NCBI GenBank assembly: GCA_026826555.1
Contig: JAKSZT010054399.1
Coordinates: 3,477,627-3,541,626, forward strand
Origin: Tolypeutes matacus
Taxonomy: Eukaryota > Chordata > Mammalia > Cingulata > Chlamyphoridae
Reading direction: 5' to 3'
Length of the DNA: 64,000 bases
Shown: positions 24,997 to 36,346 of the stretch, in pieces
Layout: every line of letters begins with the position of its first letter
Position numbering within the stretch: the stretch's first letter is position 1
The notes under the pieces: generated by a model
Databases searched by the model: none
What the model was told of the DNA's origin: nothing
What the model saw: the letters and a program-made list of their open reading frames with translations, nothing else
Made by a program: the position numbers and the translations under genes

Positions 24997-25262
24997 GGGA
25001 GAACTGATGATTTCAGCAGTCAGAAGGAAGAATTTCTATCTCTACCTCAGCCAGCCAGCTTCTCCTGAGGAATTCATCAAAACATTCATCAGAGCTTCCA
25101 ACTTGCAGCCTGCCTTATGGAATCTAGACTTGCCAATCCCCCCAGTCACATGAGCTGATTTCAATAAATCTCTATATTTATATACATATAGATTTACATA
25201 TACATATGCAATATATGTATTCTGTCAGTTCCATTTCTCTGTAGAACCCTGACTAATAAATA
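24997..25262. repeat. Old unassigned repeat end
   Basis: Ends 'ctctgtagaaccctgactaa' then 'taaatata', after 'gagctgatttcaataaatct', a pattern known from old mammalian LTR-like repeats. I cannot name the family securely. (TA)-rich tract at 25170-25220. Confidence 0.4.
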
Positions 25263-25688
25263 TATATCTAATAATATATTCTCAAATATTTATATGAAAA
25301 ATACAGAAAAGGAGAAATAGAAAAAGTCATCATCACAGTGAAAGATTTAGTTTATTTTTTCAATAGCTGACAGAATAAGTAGACAAAAAAATCTGCAGGT
25401 AGAAAGTTTGAACCATACAATTAATAAATTCCACCCAACATGTATAGAACCCTGGAGCAACTCCAGATTGTACTACACAGTCTATTCCAATGCACATGGG
25501 TTGCTCACCAAAAATGATCATATTCAAGTCATAAAGGAAGTCTCAAAAAATACCAGAAGATTAAAATCAGCTTATCTCTCTTCCGAACATAGACAAATTC
25601 TTAAAATATTAGAAAACTTGAATCCAATGAAATGCAAAAATGATAGCATATCAGCTGGATTTATGACAGGAATGAAAGGTTGTTTTTA

Positions 25689-25889
25689 CTTTTTTTTTTT
25701 TTTTTTTGCTGTTTACAAATTTATTTCTGAGTTGAAAAGATTATTTCCCCTTCCCCATGTTTTCAGAATTTCCTGTATTCCTCCATTCAATCTTGGCTGC
25801 CACAAGCAGACAGACAGAAAGCATAAAGACCTTCTTTTTCTTGCATCCGTAGTAGAAACCTAAGCAGCAGACATTAATTGCTCCAGGCT
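25689..25889 (-). pseudogene. Short processed retrocopy, parent unknown
   Basis: On the minus strand about 180 bp end in an AATAAA (complement at 25720-25725), 12 bp more, then an 18-A tail (T run 25690-25707). 'gttgttttta' (25679-25688) and 'gttgtttta' (25890-25898) flank it, and L1 ORF2 continues on both sides. This is a 5'-truncated polyadenylated transcript inserted by L1. A minus frame ending in a lysine-rich stretch precedes the putative 3' UTR, but I could not match it to a protein. Confidence 0.7.
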
Positions 25890-27658
25890 GTTGTTTTAAT
25901 ATTTTTTAAATGTGATTTACCACATCGATAAAATAAAGCAGAAACAAATTATGTGGTCATCTCAAAAGATGCAGAAAAAAGATGCGATAAAACTCAACAC
26001 GTATTCATGATTAAAACTCCTACAAACTAGAAACAAGGGAATTTTCTTAATCTGATAAAAAAAAAAAGGTTTCAACAAAACTCTTAAACAAACATCAGAC
26101 TTTAAAAATTGAATGTTTTCTTACTGAAATTGGGAATGAGACAAACGCATGCACTCATCACTTCTATTCAAAATTGGAGCCAAGGTCTTAGCAAGAACAA
26201 TGAGGCAACAAAAAGGGAAATAAAAGGTATAAGAACTGGAGATGATAAAATAAAACTCTTTATCCATGGCAGATAAGACGATTATGAACATAGAAACTCC
26301 CAAAGATTCTCCAGATAAACTAAAGATTAAGACATGCCTGTAACAAAATCCCTGGAATAAAGGTCAACATACAAAAATCTAGTGTATTTACAGATACAAG
26401 CAACAAAAAATTAGAAGGGGAAATTTTTTAAGGTGCAATTTGCAAAAACAACAAAAGGAATCAATCTAATGAAAGAAGTGCAAGAACATTACAGAGAGAA
26501 CTACAAAACATTACGCGGAAAAATTAAAGGTTTAAAGAGATGGAGAGCTATGGCATGGGTATTGATTAGAAGACTCAATATTGTAAAGATGTCAACTCTC
26601 CCAAATTGATCTACAGATTCCACATAATTCCAACCAAAATCTGAGCAGGTTCTTTTGTGGAAACTGACAGGGTTTCCACATGCAAGAAAAAATTGAAATG
26701 TAATTGTCAAACAGTAGGAATAGAGAAAGAAGAGGAGGAAAAGGACAAGGAGAACAGCAGCAAAGCGGAAGGACTTAATCACTACCTGATATCAAGATTA
26801 CAATAATTTAAGACACTTTATTAAACAAAGAGACCAACAGAACAGAATACAGAGAGTCCAGAAACAGATTCACAAACATATGATTGCTTGATTTATGAAA
26901 AAGGTGTCACTGCACCGTTTTCAATGGAAAAAAGATGATCTTTTCAATAAATAATGTGGAGTCAACTGGATATTTACATTGATAAAAACCATCTTGACCC
27001 TACACCACACACCATACTGAAAATTCAATTCCAAGGGGGTTACAGATCTAAATGTGAAAGATAAAACAATAAGAATCCTTGATAGCAGAGATGAATAACT
27101 TCATGACCTTAAGGCAGGCAAAATGTTCTTAAACAAGACACAAAATGCACTAACCCTTCAAGAAAAGATTTCTAAATTGGAATTCATTAAAAGAAAAATA
27201 TTTCCATTCATCAAAAAACAATTGAGAAGATTAAAAAGCAAGTCACAGTATAGAAGATCTTGCAACATATAACTGACAAAGTACTTGTATCTAGAATACA
27301 TAAAGTACTCCTTAAAAAATCAATAAGAAAAAGACAATCCATTTTTCAATGGGCAAATAAAAAACAAACCCACATGAACAGGCATTTCACAGAAGAGACC
27401 AGCCAAATGGCCAACACAGCATAGGAAACGTGCTCAACATCATTATTTATGGGGGCAAAAAAACCCAAAAACAAATAAAAACCACAGTGAGATACCACTT
27501 TTTATCCATCACGATGACTGAAATGTAAAACACTGACAACACCAAGTGTGAGAAAGAATGAGAACCAACTAGAATTTCATAAACTGATGTTGGGAATGTA
27601 AACTGGTATGACCATTTGGGGCAACTGTTTGGCAGTAAATATTAAAACTAAATCATAG

Positions 27659-27755
27659 GGGGCGGATGTGGCTCAAATGGTTGGGCGTCCGTCTGCCATA
27701 TGGAGGGACCTGGGTTCGATCCCCAGGACCTCAAGGTAAAAAAAAAAAGAAAAAC
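27659..27755 (+). mobile_element. DAS-type SINE monomer
   Basis: Pol III A-box-like 'gtggctcaaatggttgggcg' and B box 'gggttcgatcc', then an A-rich tail. 'aactaaatcatag' flanks it at 27646-27658 and 27756-27768, perfect over 13 bp. Confidence 0.9.
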
Positions 27756-27768
27756 AACTAAATCATAG

Positions 27769-28005
27769 AGAACAGACGTGGCTCAAGTGGTTGAGCACCT
27801 GCTTCCCACATAGGAGGTCCCGGGTTCAGTTCCCGGTGCCTACTAAAAACAAAAAAAAAAACAAGCAACAAGCAAACAAATGAAAAACTCAACTCAGGGG
27901 AACCTATGAGGCTCAGTGGTTGAGCACCACCTTCCCACATATGAAGTCCTGGGTTCAATCCCCAGCCCTGATAACTCAAAAACAAAAAAAACAAAAATAA
28001 AATTT
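27769..28005 (+). mobile_element. DAS-type SINE, short dimer
   Basis: Two tRNA-like units (B boxes 'gggttcagttccc' and 'gggttcaatcccc') are joined by an A-rich linker with 'caagcaacaagcaaac' and 'aactcagggg'. The same dimer form occurs at 34537. A third copy of the target site ('aaaatcatag', ending 28018) follows it. Confidence 0.85.
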
Positions 28006-28105
28006 TAAAAAATCATAGATGTAACCTATGTATGACCCAGCAGTTCTACTCCTAGGTATTCGCTCAACAGAAATGTCCACATAAACATGCATAAGAATGC
28101 TCTAC

Positions 28106-28507
28106 CCCCTCCCCAGCTCTACCCACTCTCCAAAGGGGAGCCACATTCTCTAGAATAGATTCTAGGCTTTGGTATGCAAAGTGCCCTCTCCCCAGCTCTT
28201 CTTCCTTCGCCCACCACCCCAACTAATCCCACAGCCTCCCCTTGCTTGGGCGTCCTTCATTGGGCATAGATACTCATTATTCCCACTCCTTGGCTGGATG
28301 CCTGCCGGGCCACTTCCAAGGGCCCCGTGTGCCCACCCCGTCACGCTGCAGTGAAATGACCAGTCACGAGTCTGTAACCACTACTGCACTGTCAGCTCCT
28401 GGAGGGCAGGAGTCTATTGGGTTTGCTCATCTTGAGGTCACCTCCCACCCCACACCTAGCACCTATCACTAGCCTTGCATACAGTGGGTATCTAATAAGT
28501 CCTCCCT
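28106..28507 (+). repeat. L2 fossil (3' end clear)
   Basis: 28380-28507 holds 'cagctcctggagggcaggag', 'cctagcacctatcac' and 'tctaataagt', the L2 3' end; it resumes after the next insertion as 'gaataaataaa'. The part before 28370 is only weakly L2-like. Confidence 0.6.
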
Positions 28508-29071
28508 ATGGAGAGAGTCTGCAGCTACAGGCAGGATAATCCCATCCATCGTATCCATGGGATATAAGCCCCCTCTCAGTTTGAGGTAGAGTGGACATCA
28601 CCATCCCAGACTCCTCAGGACTCGGGGAAGAGCTATGGACTAGAGTGGACTTACTGGTATTCTGTGTAGACATATTGTGATTCAAGCAATAGAAGAAATT
28701 ACAACAGTGAGGTGGAGCCAGTGGCCACTGGACGCTTTCGGGGCAGGGAAGGGAAAAGCAGTTGTAATACAGGGGTTTTTTGGGACTTGGGAATTATTCT
28801 GAGTGACATTGCAACGATAGATATAGGCCATTTTACATCAGCATATCATGCAGAACTGTGTGGGAGAGAGTGTGGTCTACAATGGGAACTATGGTCCATG
28901 CTTAGTGGCAAAGCCCCAGGATGTGTATATCCATTGCAGGGGATGTGCCACACTAATGAAGGATGTTTATGTGGGAGGTTGTGGGGAGGTGGGGAACATG
29001 GGAATCCCTGTAATTTTTGTGTAACATTTATATAATCTATCTTTTAAAATATAAATAAATAAATAAATAAA
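28508..29071 (+). mobile_element. L1-tailed module, copy 3 (truncated)
   Basis: Begins inside the module ('gagtctgcagctacaggcag'), includes 'gtggacatcaccatcccaga' and 'ccatgcttagtggcaaagcc', and ends in (AAAT)n. 'aataagtcctccct' (28494-28507) and 'aataagccctccct' (29072-29085) are a 14-bp target duplication with one mismatch, so both boundaries are defined. It interrupts an L2. Confidence 0.85.
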
Positions 29072-29085
29072 AATAAGCCCTCCCT

Positions 29086-30109
29086 GAATAAATAAAGTCA
29101 GCAGATTCCTTCATGTTTACTTCAGAAATGTCTTCCTCTTGCAATGCAAGATATTTGCAAGAACTGTCTAAATTTTCTCTCTCTCTTTTTTAAGCTTCCT
29201 TTGGCAGAAAAACCTATCATTTATAGACAAATCAACCATGATCTGGATAGAGATTAATAATCAAACTGGTTATTTAAACTTAATGCAGACCAAACAATAA
29301 CTGAATCTCAGTCCACATAAAATTTGGGGCTGTGAAATGCTTTACGCTCCTCCTAATTATTTTGAAGTAGAATTGTTTGAAAGTTTCAGACTCTTCCGTC
29401 TCTGTCTATAAAGACAGGGAGAGGGAAAACGTTAAATTTGTTATGCTGCTGGTCTCCTGCCAAAACTGTATAAATCGTTATCATCATCATGGACCGTATC
29501 TAATGCCCCACTGCAGGAAGTGAAGTCTGTGGTAAATGAATCACAGTAAGGTGCCTTGTTTTTTTTAAAATTAAACATTTTAAAATATATTTCATATATT
29601 TCATATATTTCTACCCATATATTATCACGATTAAGAGAGCGTAACAATTTCAACAGTTTCAGTGCTATCATATGGTCATAACTAATGTGCTACCCTTTTT
29701 GACTACCAAATGTTCTAACAGATTCCTGTGGAAATAGCTTCTTTCTTATTATGTGGCTTGTGGTGGGTTCCATTGAAAGCATAAAAGTATGAAGGCTTTG
29801 CAGCTCTAGTCTGAGTATTTGAAGGCAGCCCTTGATATTCTGCCTTGAAGGACTTGCTTCCTGCTAGCTGTCCTACTTTCTTTGGCCATGAGACTCTCAG
29901 CTATCTTTTAGGTGTGATATGACAGTTACCTCGACCTCTATGGATCACATCTCATTCATTATTGTTTCTCACAATACTAATCCAGTCCTTCAAGACTAGG
30001 TAACCGGTGCCCACTGTGGCCCCAGGCTCCGGGCTAAACAGGGAATGCAACTTTAAGGGAAAAAAAAAAAAAAAAAATGCATTGTTTCTGCCCTCGTGGA
30101 GCTTACAGT
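29086..30109. other. Mostly unrecognised
   Basis: An 18-A run lies at 30060-30077, followed by a short antisense L2 scrap ('ctgccctcgtggagcttaca'). The rest shows no gene or known repeat. Confidence 0.4.
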
Positions 30110-30611
30110 CTGTTTCAGTTTGCCAAAGGCTGCCAATGCAGAAATGGGTTGGCTTTTATAACGGGAAGCTATTAGGGTAAGATTTTTCAGTTTCGTGGCT
30201 GTGAAAGTGTCCAAATCAAGGCATCATCAGAGATGTTCTCACCAAGGGCAACCAGGCACGTGGCCGCCTCATCTAAAGATGCTTCCCTCGGAGCTCAGCA
30301 GTGGGCAAGCAGGAATCTGGCTCCACTCTCCTCCTTGCTTCAGCTTGGGCCAGTGGGCTGATTCCAGCCTACGCCCTCTCTCAGCCCCTCGGGGTTTCTC
30401 TGTGTTTCTGCACTTGCAGGCAATCTTGGAGTCCTCTCTCACATGGCAGGGTAAAATGGGAGCTCTCTTTCTCTGGCTTTTTTTTTCTCTGCGCGTCTCT
30501 GAACGTTTCTCCCTTTATAAAAGACTCCAGCAAGGGGGCCAAGACCATGGGAATGGATTCGCTCCCAGAACACCATCTTTCCTGGGATTCACAAAAGCTT
30601 CAAACCGTCAC
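30110..30611 (-). mobile_element. Solo LTR, shared MaLR-like family
   Basis: Antisense copy of the family at 23424: 'cagtttgccaaaggctgcca', 'ggcatcatcagagatg', 'tttataaaagactccagcaa' and an end 'cttcaaaccgtcac'. The 5-bp repeat 'acagt' (30105-30109 and 30612-30616) bounds 502 bp. Open frames inside it on the plus strand (142 and 123 codons) are chance. Confidence 0.7.
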
Positions 30612-30679
30612 ACAGTCCAATAAGGACATCAGTCCAATGATCACATCAATAAATGCAAATTTACAATTGTAATAAATAC

Positions 30680-31300
30680 ACCTTCTCTCACCTGGACTAC
30701 TGCAATAGGCTCCTAGCAAATCTCCCTCTGACCACTCCTGCCCTCCTACCATCCTTTCTCTACATGACAGTTTATTTCTAAAATGCAAACCAAATCAATC
30801 CCATCTCCCCGACCCCCACCTCCACAAAAAGCCCCCCAGTGGCTTTCCACTGCACATAGAATAAAACCCAGGTCCTTCCCCTGGGTTACAAAGCCCTGAG
30901 CATCTGGCCTCTCGTCTCTCTATCCTCATCTTATAAAACTCTTCTGCCTTCTCTCTGCCTCAGGGCCTTTGCATGTATTCATTCTGTCAGCAATGCTCTG
31001 CTCCTGATGTTGGCATAGAACATCATCCCTCTCACTCAGATCTCAGCTTAACTTCCACCTTCTCTCCAAACAAAAGGCAGCCATCTACTCACTTGCCCTA
31101 TTTTAATTATCTGAATTTTATTTATCTCTGCTAGTTTTCTTACTTCGCTATTTATTTGGATTTGGTTTGTTTGTTTCTGTGTATCTCCTCACTAGAATGC
31201 AAATGCCAAGAGGAAAGGCACCTTGTCTCTTTATATTCCCAGAGCTTAGAACTCTGCCTGGCCCACAGTGGCCACTCAATAAATACTTGTTGAATGAATA
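30680..31300 (+). repeat. L2 LINE 3' end, well preserved
   Basis: Full L2 3' order: 'ctggactactgcaataggct', 'cctcagggcctttgcatg', 'cactagaatgcaaatgccaa', 'gaactctgcctggcccacag', 'actcaataaatacttgttga'. Confidence 0.9.
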
Positions 31301-31304
31301 GTGG

Positions 31305-31570
31305 TGTCTGACCTAGTTGTAAAGGGATGGGAAGGTTTCCCTACAGAAGTAACAATGGAGCTGAAATCTGAAAACTGAGCAAGAGTTACTGAGTGAAGAG
31401 AGAAGGGAAGCACCTCTATCCAGAAGGAAACGCCAGTGCAAAGGCCCAGAGGCAGGACGAAGCAAGGCACAAATGAGAGAGTCACAGACCCTGGGATGGA
31501 GCTTGGTGTGCAAAAAGTAGTGCAGCTGAGGAAGCTGTTAGGAGACTGACATGTTAGCTGCATGAAGGCT
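31305..31570 (-). repeat. L2 fossil, opposite to its neighbour
   Basis: 'gccagtgcaaaggcccagag' and 'gcaggacgaagcaaggc' are antisense L2. It lies back to back with the sense copy ending at 31300 and lacks the extreme 3' end. Confidence 0.75.
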
Positions 31571-34077
31571 ACAAAGGCAAGTATTACACAATGAAATTAA
31601 CACTCTTGTCAGGTTTAAGAGAAGATAAGAGATTTACGTTCAAAAATATCGCTACAGAACCATTTCATAATAATAAAACTGAATCACACATAAAAGTAAG
31701 ATGAAAATATATTCAATTAGTAATATTTCTAGGAGAGCAATGACAACATACTTAACATAAATACCCTACAACTTAATCATATTTATTCTCTTTTTTTTTC
31801 TGATTCTCAATAAAGATTGCTCCATCTAAAAAAAAACTGCTACATGAAAATTTTTTTATTTGTAGATTTAGTTTAATAAGAACTCCTGATTCTGCTCATT
31901 GAGGTATGACTGATGTTCCGATGAGTATATCTGACATTAACATGTCATACTATCAAATGCCTTTTTTTTTTAAAGAAAGTAGATTCAAAACACAGTTTTT
32001 AAATTATATCATATAGGACTCCACAACTGAAAGGTGTAAAAAACGTTGTGGCTGAAAACTAAGCAACACACTTTGTGACTTGAAAAAAACAAGGTAAAAT
32101 ACCGGGATGATTTTTTTTTTTAAAGGAATGATTAAAAATCTCCTTCAAGTATAAGTCTACCTATCACTCTTAGGGAAAGGCCATGTGGTAGAGGAAACAG
32201 AAGCCAGCAGCAGAGAACATCCACGTCTTCGGCGCTTTAGTGATGTACACTTTTCATCCACACAAGTCTGATTTATCCCCATGACAAGCATATAAGGTGC
32301 TATAGTCCATCCATTTTACAGTTTGGTGGGCATCACCTCTTGGTCTCTTCCTTGTATGGGTGCTGTTTATTTTGCCTATGTAAATGATTATTCTCACAAA
32401 ACGGAAAAATTCATGAAGCTCAATACAGGATTGACACCTTCAGAAGGACACATGTAAGTACCATAACTGAAAGGGCTGTTTCCCCTGCTCTTTAAAAATT
32501 TCATACCATCATCATTCGTCAGTAGGAAGAACTTCCTACCTTATCCTAACAGATTTTTTTGTTCCCAACGTTCTACAAATTATTGAATCTCAGCCCCATC
32601 CTCAGAGGTGAAAGCCAAATCTAATTACTTCCCACCTACAGCCTGGTAACCGTTGCAAGAAAAACCCACTCTGATTCCGATGTGCTGTAACGCCAGCGGA
32701 GCTACCACCACTCACCAGCGAGCGAAATGGAAAACAAAAGCCTTTAAATCAACACTAATCAATTCCCACTACTAGAAAAGTTTATGTCCGAGATGGCTTT
32801 ATCATCTTTCCATATAAAAATATAATCACTACTATTCACCTCTGTCATTACCTTCCCAAGCTAATCATATCACACAGCTTAAAACAAATAGAACAAATAG
32901 CTAATAATAAATAATAGTAAGTACATACATTTCCTCATTTAATCCTTTAACCCTCCAGATGACTCACTCACTAGGACAGACACGATGATGATCCCGCTTT
33001 GCAAGGAGGAAAGTGAGGTCCGTCAGGGAAGTCAGGACATGCACTTTACTAAGTGGCCAAGCCAAGAGCACCAGGAGCTCAGGCCCTTCTCATCATGCAC
33101 TGCTGCTTCCTACAGGGCTTGCTGAACCAGGAAGGCAGCCACTCACAAGGAATCACTATCAATTTCATTTTCACCTTCAAATACCTAATAGTTAATTTAA
33201 TAACCTTCAAAAAATCTGTTCACTTCCTCAGGAGACAAGGACACAAAGTCAAAAAGAAAAAGTTTATAGAAGATACATACCCATAAAATAAAATTAAATA
33301 AATCAAGTAAAATAAAATAAAAGTAAAATAGCAAAATTTAAAAGAAAATTCAAGGGGTGGGAGTAAGCATGTATTTTCTTGTTTCCGTACTCCCACTCAC
33401 AGGTCAGTGATTAAGAGAGAAAAGTTTTGCTAAAGCACAACTCTCCAACCCCCTACCTCCAACCGAATATATTTATTTCAGTTAAAAACACAAATTAACA
33501 AAAAAATCTATTAAATTATTTGGTTTTGCAGCCTCTAGTTCTTGGGACACCGTGTTTTTGAAGTGTTTGTTATGAGCTTTAGTATTGGAATATCTGCCAA
33601 CCAACTGCTAATGACGTTCATGAAGAAGAGGATTTTAGGGGTTTTATCTTTACATCTTAGCCCCCTAAGATTGTACACAAGCCACCCAAATTCAAATTCA
33701 CATTAGCAAGGGCTCAGAAATGAACTTCAAATGGTTTATATCCATTTCTATAAAGAGAATTGTATCGTACATTTTTAAAGACTTTAACAGAACAGTTAAA
33801 ACATAAAGCTTGAATTAAAAACTCTCACCCATATCTCTGCTCATGTCCCAGAAATTACAAATATCTCAAGTTTTACCAAATAAACAGTTCTGATCTGTTT
33901 ACCAGAATAGAGGATAGCATTTTCTGTGCTATTCTCTAGAATCATTTAATAAGCCACAGAGATAACCCACTTGAAAACACTAAGCACACAGACAAATCTA
34001 AAACTCTTTTATAATAGTCTGGAATTTTTCTGAAACTATTTCCCTGGACTAGAAACAGGCATCAGAAAAATTTCTTT
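31571..34077. other. Mostly unrecognised; one MIR
   Basis: AT-rich. Besides the MIR at 32890 and an A-rich simple stretch at 33285-33350, I see nothing supported. Confidence 0.4.
32890..33070 (-). repeat. MIR SINE fossil
   Basis: 'atttcctcatttaatccttt' and a decayed 'gcaaggaggaaagtgaggt' region in MIR antisense order. Confidence 0.65.
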
Positions 34078-34536
34078 TATTCATTCGAGAAATATTTATT
34101 GAGAATTTACTATGTTCCAGGCACTGTTCTGGAGGCTGAGAAATAGTAGTGAGAGAGAAAAAGAAAAAAGTAGCTCCGTCTTCATGGATTTTATACAACA
34201 GAGGAAAGAGAAAGACAAACAAATATATTTTTGTTTGTCTACATGATGTGCCAGGTGGTGAACAGGTAAGGGGAATAGAGAGGGCAGGAGACAAAATGAT
34301 CGCAAGTCTTTATAGAGTGCTTAGGGAAGGCCACTTGATAACAGGTGAGTGCAGACCTGAAAGAAATGGGACAGGGGGAGAGAGAGTCATACAAATATTT
34401 GGAGAAAGAGCCATCCAAGCAAAGAGAACAGTAGTGCCAAGGCCCAGAGGCCAGAGAATGCTTGTATGTACAAAGAACAGCAGGAGTCCAAGGAGCAAAG
34501 GGGAGGGCAGGCAAGGAGGTCAAGCATCTAGCAAGG

Positions 34537-34757
34537 GGGAGCAAATGTGGCTCAAGAGTTTGAGCACCCGCCTCCCACATGAGAGGTCCCGGGTTCAGTT
34601 CCTGGTGCCTCCTGAAAAAACAAAAACAAACAACAAGCAAAACAAACAAAAAAAAACTAACTCAGGGAAGCCAATGTGGCTCAGTGGTTGAGCGCCAGCT
34701 TCCTACATACAAGGTCCCAGGTTCAATCCCTGGTCCCTGGTACCTGAAAAAAAAAAT
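34537..34757 (+). mobile_element. DAS-type SINE, short dimer
   Basis: Two tRNA-like units with B boxes 'gggttcagttcct' and 'aggttcaatccct', an A-rich linker with 'caacaagcaaaacaaac', and a 10-A tail. 'tctagcaagg' flanks it at 34527-34536 and 34758-34767. Confidence 0.9.
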
Positions 34758-35596
34758 TCTAGCAAGGCAGAGCATGCAAGGCCTTGGAGGCCCCTGAACC
34801 AACTTTGTCTTTTAATCTGAGTGAGAAGGAAGGAAGTCAGGGGTTTTATTTGGTTTTGTCTTGGCATTGGCAGCTTTTGAAAAGGAGACTGACATCTGAT
34901 TTCAATTTCAAAAGGATTATTTTAGGTGGCACACAGAAAATTGACTGTAGGATATCAAGGGTAGAAGTTGGGAGACCAGTTAGAACGTACCTACCATAAA
35001 ATGAAAGGAAGTGGTAGTAGATTGTACTATAGAGATAGTGGTGGAGGAGGTGAGAAATGACCAAATTTAAATATATTTTGAAGCAGTCAACAGATTTGCC
35101 AATAGATACAATTTGAAGTGTGTAGGGTTGTGGGGGTGAGGAGGAGAAGTCAAGGATGATTGCAAAGTTATGTCCTAAGCAACTGAAAGAATGAAGCTGT
35201 CATTTATTAAGATGGGAAAGACAGGATGGAGGAGATTGGGAGGGGGTATTGGTGCAGAGAATCAGAAGTTCGTTTTTGGATATGTTGATTTTGAGACCCC
35301 TATTTAGACATTCAAGTGGAAATGTCAGATTGGATATGTGAGTAAAATTCAGGGAAGATTTTTCTATTGGAAATATGAATTTGAGGTTCATCAACAAATA
35401 AAACAGTAAAGCCATGAGACAAGATGAAATTTCCTAGGAAATGGGGGTAGACAAAGAAAAGAAAAGATCCAAAGACTGGACTCTAAGGCACTGCAATGTT
35501 GGGAGATATATGGAAAAACCAACAAAGGGCACTGAGCAGGGGAGTCAGTGAGATGAGTAAAGAACCAAGAAAGCAAGGCGTCCTGAACATCAAGTG

Positions 35597-36011
35597 TGAT
35601 GCACTGTGTTAGGGTTCAGCAAACAGTCACCCCTCTTCCCATCCCACTGTGGATGGAGGAGACTTCCAAGTCCTGTTTCTGAAGGGCTGGGCTATGTGAA
35701 TTTTCTTGGCCAATGGGAATGTTAGTGGGCAAGATGAAAGCAAAGGCCTTACGTTTGCCTGTGTGCTCTGACTTGACTCTTGTACTCCAATCATCTGTAA
35801 AAGAGTGTACCCTGAGTAACTGCAGTCCTTGCAGCCTGAATCCCAGAGGGCAGATCTGAACCCAACACACAGCCTAGAGGAGGGCATGCAGCTAAGCCCA
35901 TTATAGATCAACTGAAATGCAGCTCACCCATGAGACCCAAGAGCAAAAGATTCAACGTGAGATACTGAGTTTAAGAGTGGTTTGTAATAAAGTAATAGCT
36001 AATTTATACAC
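35597..36011 (+). mobile_element. MLT1-like ERVL-MaLR LTR
   Basis: Inserted in L2. Ends with 'gatactgagtttaagagtgg' then 'tttgtaataaagtaatagct', the MLT1 end. The start shows 'tgttagggttcagcaaac'. 'caagtg' at 35591-35596 and 36012-36017 is the likely duplication. Solo LTR. Confidence 0.8.
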
Positions 36012-36346
36012 CAAGTGAAGATAATCTTTCAAGAAGGGACTGATCAACTATTAAACGTTACTGATACGTGGGGTAAAATGAAGATTGAGAAATGATCCTG
36101 GATTTGGCAAGGAAGCACTAGCAGAGTGATGGGTACAAAAACCTAACTGGAATAGGTTCAAGAATGGGAGGATAGAAATAGGAGAGAGCCGTGGAGACAA
36201 CTTCTGGGGGAAGTTCTGCTATAAAGAAGAGTAGAGAAATGGTACATAACATGAATAAAAATACAGGGGCCAGAGAAGGTTTGTTTGGTTTTGCTTTAAG
36301 ATGAACAACATTGCAGCTTGTAATATTAAATTTTTAAGCTGATGAA

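Larger units (their letters stand above)
25290..28105 (+). repeat. Second L1 block (ORF2) with insertions
   Basis: Starts again in the endonuclease part ('ttccacccaacatgtataga') and passes the RT region ('tttatgacaggaatgaaagg') to the ORF2 end ('gagataccactttttatcca', 'aaactgatgttgggaatgta', 'gacccagcagttctactcct'). Because it re-enters upstream of where the previous block stopped, it is a separate copy or a rearrangement. Interrupted by a retrocopy at 25689 and DAS SINEs at 27659-28005. No intact frame. Confidence 0.75.
34078..36340 (-). repeat. Long L2 LINE fossil with RT region
   Basis: An antisense L2 of over 2 kb, from its 3' end ('gagaaatatttattgagaat', 34085) into the reverse transcriptase. 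In sense, near 35375-35400, the decayed catalytic region reads F-V-D-E-P-Q-I-H-I-S where L2 has Y-A-D-D-S-Q-I-Y-I-S, so the active site is lost. Landmarks include 'gtcaaggatgattgcaaag' and 'cattcaagtggaaatgtcag'. Split by a DAS dimer (34537-34757) and an MLT1 LTR (35597-36011). No open frame remains. Confidence 0.85.

Noticed and set aside
25408..25863. 151-codon frame as a gene
   Set aside because: It joins L1 text to the complement of an inserted retrocopy across a poly(T) run.
27659..28005. tRNA genes (A and B boxes present)
   Set aside because: The tRNA-like heads sit in SINE units with A-rich linkers, tails and target duplications, and they diverge from functional tRNA.
27646..28018. 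CRISPR-like or tandem array from the repeated 13-mer
   Set aside because: The repeats are target-site duplications of SINEs in a mammalian genome.
34149..34691. 180-codon frame
   Set aside because: It runs through antisense L2 into a SINE, with no protein similarity.
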